This document shows, in pieces, positions 6,276-13,871 of a stretch of DNA of 18,982 nt. The notes below the pieces were generated by a model that was given only the letters and a program-made list of their open reading frames with translations, had not been told where the DNA came from and did no database searches. Each line of letters opens with the position of its first letter. Position 1 is the stretch's first letter. The translations under genes were made by a program, and so were the position numbers. Source of the DNA: an uncultured Muribaculum sp. (GTDB taxonomy: Bacteria > Bacteroidota > Bacteroidia > Bacteroidales > Muribaculaceae); assembly GCF_910583865.1 (NCBI RefSeq), contig NZ_CAJTYX010000047.1:1-18982 (forward strand), written 5' to 3'.

Positions 6276-6992
6276 ATGAATTTCATAAAAGGCGAGATTC
6301 TGTATATAGACAAGCCGCACGGATGGACGTCGTTTGACGCGGTTAAGCGTCTGCGAAGCACCTTATTGCGGCGAATGAAGATAAAAAAGCTTAAAGTGGG
6401 CCATGCGGGAACGCTCGATCCCCTCGCGACGGGGGTGATGATCGTGTGCACCGGGCGCGCAACCAAGCTTATAGATACGTTGCAGGCAGGCGTTAAAGAA
6501 TATGTGGCTACAATCGCTTTGGGCGCCACTACGCCGTCGTTCGATCTTGAGACGGAGATTGATGCCACGTATCCTACCGGACATATCACACGTGAGCTTG
6601 TCGAGGATGTGCTCAAGAGATTCACCGGCGCCATAGAACAGGTGCCTCCTGCGTTCTCGGCATGCAAGATCGGGGGTGAACGAGCCTATAACATGGCCCG
6701 CAGGGGGGAGGATGTGGTGATAAGACCCAAGCTCCTTGTCATAGACGAGATCGAACTGCTTGAGTTTGCTCCCGATAGCATCACCATAAGGGTGGTGTGT
6801 AGCAAGGGGACTTACATCCGCGCCCTTGCCCGCGACATAGGCGAGGCCCTCGGCAGCGGCGCACACCTTACGGCGTTGCGGCGCACACGTGTCGGAGATG
6901 TATCGGTGGAGGACTGCCTTGACATACCGCGTGCGGTAGAGCTTCTCAAGACCGTCGAGATAGAATCGGACGATGACACCGAAAAAGAATAA
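6276..6992 (+). CDS. truB: tRNA pseudouridine(55) synthase TruB
   Basis: Converts U55 in the T-loop of tRNAs to pseudouridine in the cytoplasm. The catalytic motif HAGTLDPLATGV places the nucleophile at D48. The conserved QVPPAFSACKIGGERAY follows at 122-138, and CSKGTYIRALARDIGEALG at 165-183. At 238 aa it ends shortly after the core. The C-terminal PUA-like domain found in the longer E. coli protein (314 aa) is missing or minimal, with an acidic tail (ESDDDTEKE) instead; short TruB proteins are common in Bacteroidetes. It starts 16 bases after uppP and is followed 42 bases later by queA, so it is in the same operon. Confidence 0.96.
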   Translation: MNFIKGEILYIDKPHGWTSFDAVKRLRSTLLRRMKIKKLKVGHAGTLDPLATGVMIVCTGRATKLIDTLQAGVKEYVATIALGATTPSFDLETEIDATYPTGHITRELVEDVLKRFTGAIEQVPPAFSACKIGGERAYNMARRGEDVVIRPKLLVIDEIELLEFAPDSITIRVVCSKGTYIRALARDIGEALGSGAHLTALRRTRVGDVSVEDCLDIPRAVELLKTVEIESDDDTEKE

Positions 6993-7034
6993 TTCAAGTA
7001 AACTGACATATAATCTCTCATCCCATAAGTATTT

Positions 7035-8087
7035 ATGAAACTCTCACAATTCAAATTCAAGTTTCCCGAAGAGCTGATTGCGACCGAACCTGTGGCTGTG
7101 CGCGACGAGGCACGTATGATGGTGGTGCACAAATCGACAGGTGAGATTGAGCACCGCATATTCAAGGAGATAATAAATTATTTTGACGATGGCGACGTAA
7201 TGGTGTTCAATGACACCAAAGTGTTTCCGGCAAAGCTGATCGGCAACAAGGAAAAGACCGGGGCCAAGATCGAGGTGTTCCTCCTCAGGGAGCTGAATGA
7301 GGAGCATAAGCTGTGGGATGTGCTGGTGGAGCCTGCGCGCAAGATTCGCATAGGCAACAAGCTCTATTTCGGCGATGATGAGTCGATGGTGGCAGAGGTG
7401 ATCGACAATACCACCTCGCGCGGGCGTACGCTACGTTTCCTTTACGACGGTTCGCACGAGGAATTCAAGGAGGCGCTCTACAAGCTTGGCATGACTCCGC
7501 TTCCACCCTATATAACACGCGATTCGAAACCTTCGGATGCGGAAAACTACCAGTGTATATTCGCAGCTAAGGAGGGTGCCGTGGTGGCTCCGGCCGCAGG
7601 TCTGCATTTCAGTCGTGAACTTCTGAAGCGTCTGGAAATAAAGGGCGTGAAGGATGCGTATCTTACCCTCCATTCAGGTCTTGGCAACTATCGCGACATT
7701 GATGTGGAGGATCTTACGAAGCATCGCATGGACTCCGAGGACATGGTGGTGTCGCAGGAACTTGTCGACATCGTGAATGCTGCCAAGGATGAGAACCGAC
7801 GCGTGTGCGCCGTGGGTACTTCTGTGCTGCGTGGCATAGAGAGTGCCGTGAGCATGGGCGGCCACATGAAAACCTATTCCGGATGGACCAACAAGTTCAT
7901 CTTCCCGCCATATGATTTCACGGTCGCCACGTCAATGGTGAGCAACTTCCATCTTCCTTATTCGACGATGCTGATGATGGTATGTGCTTTCGGTGGCTAC
8001 GACCTTGTGATGCAGGCCTATCAGGAGGCCATAAAGGAGAAATACCGTTTCGGCGCCTACGGTGACGCCATGTTGATCGTGGAGTAA
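7035..8087 (+). CDS. queA: S-adenosylmethionine:tRNA ribosyltransferase-isomerase QueA
   Basis: Transfers and isomerises the ribosyl group of SAM onto 7-aminomethyl-7-deazaguanine in tRNA, giving epoxyqueuosine, the next-to-last step to queuosine. Length 350 aa, normal. Family motifs: FNDTKVFPAKL (58-68), PLPPYI (155-160), EGAVVAPAAGLHFS (180-193), GTSVLRGIES (251-260), SNFHLPYSTMLMMVCAFGG (313-331) and YRFGAYGDAMLI (337-348). It is the last gene of the ftsX-uppP-truB group and ends in a hairpin shared with the convergent gene at 8125. The other genes of queuosine synthesis are not in the window. Confidence 0.96.
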   Translation: MKLSQFKFKFPEELIATEPVAVRDEARMMVVHKSTGEIEHRIFKEIINYFDDGDVMVFNDTKVFPAKLIGNKEKTGAKIEVFLLRELNEEHKLWDVLVEPARKIRIGNKLYFGDDESMVAEVIDNTTSRGRTLRFLYDGSHEEFKEALYKLGMTPLPPYITRDSKPSDAENYQCIFAAKEGAVVAPAAGLHFSRELLKRLEIKGVKDAYLTLHSGLGNYRDIDVEDLTKHRMDSEDMVVSQELVDIVNAAKDENRRVCAVGTSVLRGIESAVSMGGHMKTYSGWTNKFIFPPYDFTVATSMVSNFHLPYSTMLMMVCAFGGYDLVMQAYQEAIKEKYRFGAYGDAMLIVE

Positions 8088-8110
8088 GAGGTTGTTTTTA
8101 AACGACCTCT
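8087..8110. terminator. Hairpin between convergent genes, probable bidirectional terminator
   Basis: AGAGGTTGTT pairs with AACGACCTCT around a TTTA loop (10 bp, one G-T wobble). It begins at the last base of the queA stop codon and lies 15 bases from the stop of the leftward gene at 8125. Neither strand has a strong T-run after the stem, so a stop in both directions is inferred mainly from position. Confidence 0.55.
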
Positions 8111-8124
8111 AAATCCAACCTTTC

Positions 8125-8748
8125 TCATTTGGGAAGAAGTGGCAGTATCTCACGGGTGAATATCTCACGTGAGAATATCCTATAGTGGAAATGATAGGCG
8201 TCGTTATAGCGCTGGCTGTGGTGGACGACGAAATCTCCGGATTTTAGTTTGTAGCCTATCATCTCACGGTCGGATGCTTCGTCGGCGAATGTGTCGCGGC
8301 GTGTCGCAAGCACGCTGTCGATGCGTTGCCACGTCATTTTCCATTGTTCTCCCGACGGCGGGACGATTCCTTCCACGCTTCGCGCGAATGCGTCGAAATA
8401 CGTGTCGAACGGCACGTACCCGTCGCGTACCACCGATAAGTTCACACGTAGGAAGTTGCCCTCTGCGCCTGTAGGCTCATAGAGCGGGCCTTCCCACGGA
8501 ATGGCCGTGTCGGTCATTTCATGTCGCAGATAGTCGAGACTTTGCTCACGATTGGCGAGCAAGTGTCCCGGACCGAAATAGTCCTGGAAGAAATTCTTGT
8601 ACACATCGGCAAGCTGCGATGCGGGATATTCCGTAATCTGGCGGTCGATTGCTTTCGCTATGTCTTTGGACTCGGGAGGGGCGAATGATACGGCGGAGGT
8701 GTATGCCCCTATGGCGAATACCGGCAGGAGTAGGTTCCTTATGCGCAT
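8125..8748 (-). CDS. Secreted protein of unknown function (207 aa)
   Basis: I do not recognise a named family. The N-terminus MRIRNLLLPVFAIGAYTSAV is a signal peptide with a likely cut near residues 22-24. There is no lipobox cysteine, so it should be periplasmic or secreted. Conserved-looking blocks are YKNFFQDYFGPGHLL (50-64), EGNFLRVNLSVVRDGYVPF (96-114) and the histidine- and tyrosine-rich VVHHSQRYNDAYHFHYRIF (173-191). The clustered histidines could bind metal, but no known motif supports a reaction. The ATG at 8746-8748 lies inside the end of the upstream methyltransferase gene (10-base overlap), which suggests coupled translation. Confidence 0.85.
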   Translation of the reverse strand: MRIRNLLLPVFAIGAYTSAVSFAPPESKDIAKAIDRQITEYPASQLADVYKNFFQDYFGPGHLLANREQSLDYLRHEMTDTAIPWEGPLYEPTGAEGNFLRVNLSVVRDGYVPFDTYFDAFARSVEGIVPPSGEQWKMTWQRIDSVLATRRDTFADEASDREMIGYKLKSGDFVVHHSQRYNDAYHFHYRIFSREIFTREILPLLPK

Positions 8749-9341
8749 GGATGCTTTGATATTGAGATTATATAGTTTGAGTCATCGGCTTCCACCACTT
8801 TGGCGTCAAGCCCGTTGAGCCTGAACCATTCGGCCAGTTCAGAGGCAGGAGGAAGATGGTCGCTCTCCGAGTGCTTTTCACGGTGTACGGAGTTGATGAA
8901 ATGCTCGTCGGACGGGAACGCGACTATTATGGATCCGTTGTCTGACAGATTTATCGCACGAAGCCATTTTATGGTATCGACGGGGGTATGGAGATGCGGA
9001 TATACGCAATAGAGGAATATCGCGTCGTATTCGCCGTCGATGGTCTCGTTCTCGAAGTCCATGCATAGGAATTCCGGTCTGGGATTCAGCCCGGAGAATT
9101 TGCGGCGAGCTATTTCGAGCATTCCTGTAGAATAGTCGATGGCTGTTATCTTGCCGTCAGGGCCGGTCAGTTCGGCAATGGCGGGGAGCAGTACTCCTGT
9201 GCCTGTGCCGAGGTCGAGTACCCTGTCGCCGCGCTTTATCCCTGTAAGTGATAATATATGTCTTACATGCTCGGGGGTCGACAATATTTCGTTGGCATCC
9301 CATGTCGGTGCCAGTTTGTCGAAAAACTCTCTTTCGTCCAT
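8739..9341 (-). CDS. Class I SAM-dependent methyltransferase (200 aa)
   Basis: A soluble Rossmann-fold methyltransferase. Motif I is VLDLGTGTGVLLPAIAEL (41-58), with the SAM-binding GTGTG at 45-49. The acidic end of strand 2 is AIDYSTGMLEIARRKF (67-82), and a motif II/III-like FLYCVYPHL follows. The substrate is not evident. The C-terminal region (SVHREKHSESDHLPPASELAEWF, broken across 151-173) resembles methyltransferases of the type-11/UbiE-like group, but this does not identify a pathway. It is first of a two-gene leftward operon and overlaps the secreted protein gene by 10 bases. Upstream, a one-base-off -7 element (TATGTTTA at 9400-9407 on the minus strand) is the best promoter candidate. 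Confidence 0.88.
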   Translation of the reverse strand: MDEREFFDKLAPTWDANEILSTPEHVRHILSLTGIKRGDRVLDLGTGTGVLLPAIAELTGPDGKITAIDYSTGMLEIARRKFSGLNPRPEFLCMDFENETIDGEYDAIFLYCVYPHLHTPVDTIKWLRAINLSDNGSIIVAFPSDEHFINSVHREKHSESDHLPPASELAEWFRLNGLDAKVVEADDSNYIISISKHPCA

Positions 9342-9418
9342 GTCGTGTTGTTGTCGTTAAGTAACTCGTAAGAGTGAGGTAAAAATGCCTCTTATTCCTT
9401 AAACATAATTAACGAAAA

Positions 9419-9451
9419 TTTGTTTAAATGACAAGCGAATGGTTAAATTTG
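9419..9451 (+). promoter_or_regulatory. Promoter of the TonB-dependent receptor gene
   Basis: TTTG (9419-9422), a spacer of 21 bases, then TAAATTTG (9444-9451), an exact TAnnTTTG element. The predicted leader is about 64 bases to the ATG at 9522. A short inverted repeat, GAATG (9437-9441) and CATTC (9452-9456), brackets the -7 element and could be an operator; it is too short to be sure. Confidence 0.7.
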
Positions 9452-9521
9452 CATTCATAATCCCGTTCATGAGTGTATTTTGCCTGGCATAATAATAAAT
9501 AGTAAATTATAGAAGATAAGT

Positions 9522-11393
9522 ATGAAAAAAGTCTCTGTATGTTTTCTGGCGTCTGTAGGTGCCTTGTCGGCTTTTGCTTCGGAGAGCATGTTGAACGATA
9601 CTGTGGCATTGAGGAATGTAGAAGTATCCGCGCCTTACAAGACATCGGTGGAACTTACTCCTTTGGCTGTGACGACAGTCACTGCGGCCACTATAGAGAA
9701 GAGCACCGAATCGTCGCTCCTGCCGGTATTGCAGAATCATGTGCCCGGAATGTTTGTGACGGAACGTGGCTTCGGCAACTACGGATTGCAGACCGGCGGA
9801 GGATCCGTGTCGATACGCGGAGTAGGGGGCGGCAACAAGGTGCTCTTCATGATCGACGGACAGCCCCAATGGGCCGGCATATTCGGACATGCTCTGTCTG
9901 ATACATATGTAGCCAACGGTGTGGAGCGTGTGGAAGTGGTACGTGGCCCTTCCTCTATGCTTTATGGCTCCAATGCCATGGGCGGCTCGGTGAATATCAT
10001 CACCCGTCGTGCCACCGGTGACGGTGTAAGCGGACGCGGACAGGCCATGTTCGGATCATTCAACACACAGAAGTTCCGAACCGGTATCTCTTATCGCAAG
10101 GGACGTTTCGGAACTACGGCCTCGGGTCAGCTTGACCGTGGCAACGGCAACAGGAAGGGGATGGATTACTGGCTTGCCAACGAGTACCTGCAGATGTACT
10201 ATACGATCAATGACAGGTGGCAGGTCGGGTCGAACGTGACCATGACGCAATCAAAGTCACACAATCCCGGCACCTTGCAGGAGCCACTTGAAAGCATGTG
10301 GACCGATATGTTCCGTGGAACAGCGTCAATATATGCCCACAATAATTACGGCATATGCAACGGCGGAGTGCAGGCATATATAAACTGGGGTGCGCACACG
10401 ATTGATGACGGATGGACACCCGGAGTTGACGAAGGCCCTACCGACTACCTTTTCCGTTCGCATGATTACAACATGGGCATAACGGCATTCCAGACCATAC
10501 GTCCTTGGGAAGCAAACGACCTTTCGCTCGGTATAGACTTCGTGCATTGGGGTGGCCGGTCGTGGAATGCTCCTAAGGATAATCCCGGACAGCGCAATGA
10601 TAAGTTCAAGGAATACGAGAACGAGGTTGCCGGATATGTCATGATGCAGCAGGGATTCTTGGAGAACCTTATCGACGTCAATGCCGGCATACGTCTGCAG
10701 CACTCTTCACAATATGGCAACATGTGGGTTCCGCAGGCCGGATTCATCGTGAAGCCTATGGCCGGAAGCTCTGTAAAGTTCTCATGGAGCAAGGGATTCC
10801 GCGCTCCTAATCTACGTGAACTTTATCTTTTCCCGCCGCAGAACCCTGACCTGAAGCCCGAGCATCTTTGGAACTACGAGGTTGAGTTACGTCAGTTCCT
10901 TCTTGACAACCGTTTGAACGTAGGACTCGGATTCTATTTCATCGACGGCAAGGACATGATTCAGATGGGACGAGTCGAAGGGCGAAACCGGTGGCTCAAT
11001 ACCGGGCGTTTCATCAACAAGGGATTCGAAATCGACGCATCCTATGTCATCAACGCTCAATGGAATGTGATGGCCAACTACAGCTATCTGCATACCGACA
11101 CAAAGATATTATATGCTCCCAAGAATAAGCTATATGCAGAGGTCAACTATACCCCGGGCCAATGGGCGTTTACCGGTGAGTTGTCGAGTGTATGGGGACT
11201 GCTTACCGGCGCTCCCGAAAAAGAGAATTATGCCATGGTCAATCTAAAGGGAGCGTACACGATTGATCGGAAGGATGGGCCTGTCACCGTTTTCCTTAAA
11301 CTCGATAATATCAACAACAAGCATTACGAGATATTGCAGGGTTGTCCGATGCCCGGTTTCACCATGATGGGCGGCATAGACTTCAAATTCTAA
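9522..11393 (+). CDS. TonB-dependent outer-membrane receptor
   Basis: An outer-membrane beta-barrel that imports a ligand using TonB energy. Length 623 aa. A signal peptide covers residues 1-20 (cut near SAFAS/ES). A TonB-box-like DTVALRNVEVSA follows at 26-37. The plug domain spans about 45-162 and ends with the typical VERVEVVRGPSSMLYGS-NAMGG-SVNIITR (134-162). The barrel follows, with FRAPNLRELY at 426-435, NPDLKPEHLWNYEVE at 441-455 and a terminal aromatic F. There is no N-terminal carboxypeptidase-like domain and no SusD neighbour, so it is not SusC-like. The size and FRAPNL motif fit the siderophore, heme or cobalamin receptor group, but the ligand cannot be read from sequence. Many aromatic and charged loops and a GGGSVSIRGVGGGNK stretch occur in the plug. 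It has its own promoter and is followed by a hairpin and an MFS transporter gene. Confidence 0.94.
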   Translation: MKKVSVCFLASVGALSAFASESMLNDTVALRNVEVSAPYKTSVELTPLAVTTVTAATIEKSTESSLLPVLQNHVPGMFVTERGFGNYGLQTGGGSVSIRGVGGGNKVLFMIDGQPQWAGIFGHALSDTYVANGVERVEVVRGPSSMLYGSNAMGGSVNIITRRATGDGVSGRGQAMFGSFNTQKFRTGISYRKGRFGTTASGQLDRGNGNRKGMDYWLANEYLQMYYTINDRWQVGSNVTMTQSKSHNPGTLQEPLESMWTDMFRGTASIYAHNNYGICNGGVQAYINWGAHTIDDGWTPGVDEGPTDYLFRSHDYNMGITAFQTIRPWEANDLSLGIDFVHWGGRSWNAPKDNPGQRNDKFKEYENEVAGYVMMQQGFLENLIDVNAGIRLQHSSQYGNMWVPQAGFIVKPMAGSSVKFSWSKGFRAPNLRELYLFPPQNPDLKPEHLWNYEVELRQFLLDNRLNVGLGFYFIDGKDMIQMGRVEGRNRWLNTGRFINKGFEIDASYVINAQWNVMANYSYLHTDTKILYAPKNKLYAEVNYTPGQWAFTGELSSVWGLLTGAPEKENYAMVNLKGAYTIDRKDGPVTVFLKLDNINNKHYEILQGCPMPGFTMMGGIDFKF

Positions 11394-11419
11394 TTTCGGA
11401 TCAGTAAATTATTGGAAAT

Positions 11420-11452
11420 CGCAGGGGTACGAGGATGTATCGTATCCCTGCG
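11420..11452 (+). terminator. Hairpin between TonB receptor and MFS genes
   Basis: A 13-bp stem (11420-11432 with 11440-11452, one G-T wobble) and a loop of seven bases. It lies 26 bases after the receptor stop and 12 bases before the MFS start. No T-run follows, so it may be an attenuator, an mRNA stabiliser or a start-proximal control element rather than a strong terminator. Confidence 0.5.
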
Positions 11453-11464
11453 TGAATTGTTCAG

Positions 11465-12814
11465 ATGATTATGGGAATAAAGACACGGCTTTCGATTCTG
11501 ACGTTTCTACAGTTCGCGGTCTGGGGATGCTATCTTGTGTCGCTCGGACAATATCTTGGGGCTGCCGGACTTGGTGCACGGATACAATGGTTTTATGCAG
11601 CCGGCGGTTTCGTCGCTCTTTTCGTGCCGGCGCTTATGGGGGCGGTGGCCGACCGGTTCATTCCCGCGCAGAGGTTGCTTGGCGTTTGTCACGGTATGGC
11701 GGCGTTTATGATGCTGCTGACGTGGTATTATGGATATACTCATCCGGCCCCTGAATTCGGCCCCTTGTTCTCGTTCTTTGTGCTTTCCGAGCTGTTCTTC
11801 ATCCCTACGGTCGCCTTGTGCAATTCGGTGTCTTTCGCCTTGTTGAAAAATGACGGTATAAACCCCGTGGATGCATTTCCGCGCATAAGAGTGTGGGGCA
11901 CGGTGGGATTTGTTGTGGCGATGTGGCTGGTCAACTCTCTGTGGATTGACGGTACGTCGATAGGTTTTACCTTGTCGGAGTACAGTCCCCATGCCATGCA
12001 GCGTTTCCAATACACCGTCATGCAGCTTTTTGCGGCTGCTATCGTAGGATTTGTCGCCGCTGTTTACGCTTTTATGTTGCCTGCGGTAGAGGTGTGCCGT
12101 CGAAATACGATTTCACGAGACTGGCGCACATGGCCAGTGGTCGGTTCGTTACGTCTGCTTGCTGACATGCGCCTGCTCCCGTTTTTCCTGTTTTCGATGC
12201 TCATCGGCGTTGCATTGCAGGTCAACAACGGCTATGTCGCCCCATTCCTTACGCATTTCCGTGGAATGCCCGAGTATGCCGCTACTTTTGGTGCGAGCAA
12301 TGCTACGTTGCTGTCATCTTTGTCGCAGATTTCCGAAGCGCTATGGATTCTTCCGGTAGGGTGTGTGCTCGCACGTGTTGGCATTAAGCGCACGGTGGCC
12401 TTGGCCATATTGGCTTGGGTCGCAAATTTCGCATTCTTCGCCATGGGCGATACCGGTCGCGGCCTATGGCTTATTGTGGCTGCTATGCTTGTCTACGGCG
12501 TGGCGTTCAATTTCTTTAACGTAGCCGGTGCGTTGTTCATCGACCGTCAGGCCCCCGCTTCTGACAGGAATGCGGCGCAGGGGCTGTTGATGATGATGAC
12601 TAAGGGAGTAGGCGCGTCGGTAGGCATGATTGTCGCGGGTGCTGTGGTAAACCGCTTCTGCCATTGGGAGATGTCGGCCGACGGACACCGCTACTTCATG
12701 GGCGATTGGAGCGCGGCATGGTGGATATTCGCCGGCTATTGCATGCTTGTACTGGTGTCGTTCCTGCTCTTGTTTCGTGCCGATCCTTCCTCGCGCCAAT
12801 CCGATTGTCCATGA
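11465..12814 (+). CDS. MFS transporter, nucleoside permease (NupG/Nuc_H_symport type)
   Basis: An inner-membrane carrier with about 12 hydrophobic helices and 449 aa. The N-terminus RLSILTFLQFAVWGCYLVSL followed by GLGARIQWFYAAGG, the loop motif GAVADRFIPAQRLLG (59-73, with D63 and R64) and FPRIRVWGTVGFV (138-150) match the nucleoside:H+ symporter group related to NupG and XapB. The likely role is proton-coupled uptake of nucleosides; the substrate is inferred from family resemblance only. The ATG at 11465 and a second ATG at 11471 are both possible starts; the first is listed. It has no consensus promoter of its own, so it is probably read from the receptor promoter through the hairpin at 11420-11452. 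The C-terminus (SRQSDCP) ends soon after the last helix. Confidence 0.88.
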   Translation: MIMGIKTRLSILTFLQFAVWGCYLVSLGQYLGAAGLGARIQWFYAAGGFVALFVPALMGAVADRFIPAQRLLGVCHGMAAFMMLLTWYYGYTHPAPEFGPLFSFFVLSELFFIPTVALCNSVSFALLKNDGINPVDAFPRIRVWGTVGFVVAMWLVNSLWIDGTSIGFTLSEYSPHAMQRFQYTVMQLFAAAIVGFVAAVYAFMLPAVEVCRRNTISRDWRTWPVVGSLRLLADMRLLPFFLFSMLIGVALQVNNGYVAPFLTHFRGMPEYAATFGASNATLLSSLSQISEALWILPVGCVLARVGIKRTVALAILAWVANFAFFAMGDTGRGLWLIVAAMLVYGVAFNFFNVAGALFIDRQAPASDRNAAQGLLMMMTKGVGASVGMIVAGAVVNRFCHWEMSADGHRYFMGDWSAAWWIFAGYCMLVLVSFLLLFRADPSSRQSDCP

Positions 12815-12910
12815 TTAAGGTCATCTGTCGGAGTAACGTTTTATCATTATGCCACGTATAAAATATTCTCTTATTTCAGACGCGGTTTTTATTTGAAGTC
12901 TATGGCATGC

Positions 12911-12941
12911 TTGTCTGTTTTTCGGGAATTTACTATATTTG
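12911..12941 (+). promoter_or_regulatory. Promoter of the histidine biosynthesis genes
   Basis: TTG (12911-12913), 20 bases, then TATATTTG (12934-12941), an exact TAnnTTTG element. The predicted leader is about 54 bases before the ATG of hisG at 13002. The leader has no run of histidine codons and no obvious terminator, so a classical histidine attenuator is not seen. Confidence 0.8.
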
Positions 12942-13001
12942 CAACAGTTTTATGCAATTATCCCCTATAAATGAGGATTTTTGGCAATGTAGAATAATTA
13001 T

Positions 13002-13868
13002 ATGGAAAAAAGATTACGTATCGCCGTGCAGTCCAAGGGCCGTCTGTATGATGAGACGATGGCCTTGTTTGCCGAGTCGGGCATAAAGCTGACGGCGGTA
13101 AAACGCACGTTGCTTGTCCCCTCCCGCAATTTTCCCGTCGAATTCCTGTTTTTGCGCGATGATGACATTCCTGGAACCGTAGCCGACGGTACTGCCGATC
13201 TTGGCATCGTGGGTCTTAACGAGGTGCTTGAGAAGGGGAGCGACGTAGAGATAGTGAAAGAACTCGGATTCAGCCGTTGCCGTCTGGCTTTGGCTATACC
13301 CCAACATATAGACTATAACGGACTTAGTTGGTTTCATGGCAGGAAGATCGCTACGTCATATCCGCGCATATTGGGTGACTTTCTTGCAGCCAACGGCATA
13401 AAGGCCGACATCCATGTGATCAGCGGGTCGGTGGAGATTGCTCCGGGCATAGGATTGGCCGATGCCATATTCGATATCGTGTCGTCCGGATCCACGCTTG
13501 TCAGCAATAACCTTGAGGAGGTGCATTCGGTGCTTGATTCGCAGGCTGTGCTTATCAAGAGCGCGGGCAGTACGCTGTCGGCCGATAAGTCGGCGATACT
13601 CGACGAACTGCTTTTCCGCTTCGAGGCTGTCAAGGCTGCCGAGGGACGTAAGTACATACTTATGAATGTACCTCGCGAGAAACTTGACGAGGTTCTGGCC
13701 ATACTCCCCGGCATGAAAAGCCCGACCGTGCTGCCGCTTGCCAATGCCGATTGGTGTTCGGTGCACTCCGTGCTCGACGAGAAGATGTTCTGGCAGATAG
13801 TCAGCAGGCTTAAGGCTGCCGGTGCCGAGGGGATACTTGCTCTGGATATTGAGAAAATGATACTCTGA
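13002..13868 (+). CDS. hisG: ATP phosphoribosyltransferase, long form
   Basis: The first enzyme of histidine synthesis: it joins ATP and PRPP to give phosphoribosyl-ATP, and is feedback-inhibited by histidine. The 288-aa length and the C-terminal domain (about 215-288, beginning RKYILMNVPREKLDEV) mark the long, self-regulated hexameric form, which needs no HisZ. RIAVQSKGRL opens the catalytic domain. The PRPP loop is GSVEIAPGIGLADAIFDIV (142-160) followed by SSGSTL. It is the first gene of the his block, directly behind a strong promoter, and its stop is three bases from the hisD start. Confidence 0.97.
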   Translation: MEKRLRIAVQSKGRLYDETMALFAESGIKLTAVKRTLLVPSRNFPVEFLFLRDDDIPGTVADGTADLGIVGLNEVLEKGSDVEIVKELGFSRCRLALAIPQHIDYNGLSWFHGRKIATSYPRILGDFLAANGIKADIHVISGSVEIAPGIGLADAIFDIVSSGSTLVSNNLEEVHSVLDSQAVLIKSAGSTLSADKSAILDELLFRFEAVKAAEGRKYILMNVPREKLDEVLAILPGMKSPTVLPLANADWCSVHSVLDEKMFWQIVSRLKAAGAEGILALDIEKMIL

Positions 13869-13871
13869 CCG

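Noticed and set aside
12942..13001. Histidine attenuator or leader peptide before hisG
   Set aside because: The short leader contains no run of histidine codons and no terminator/antiterminator pair that I can see.
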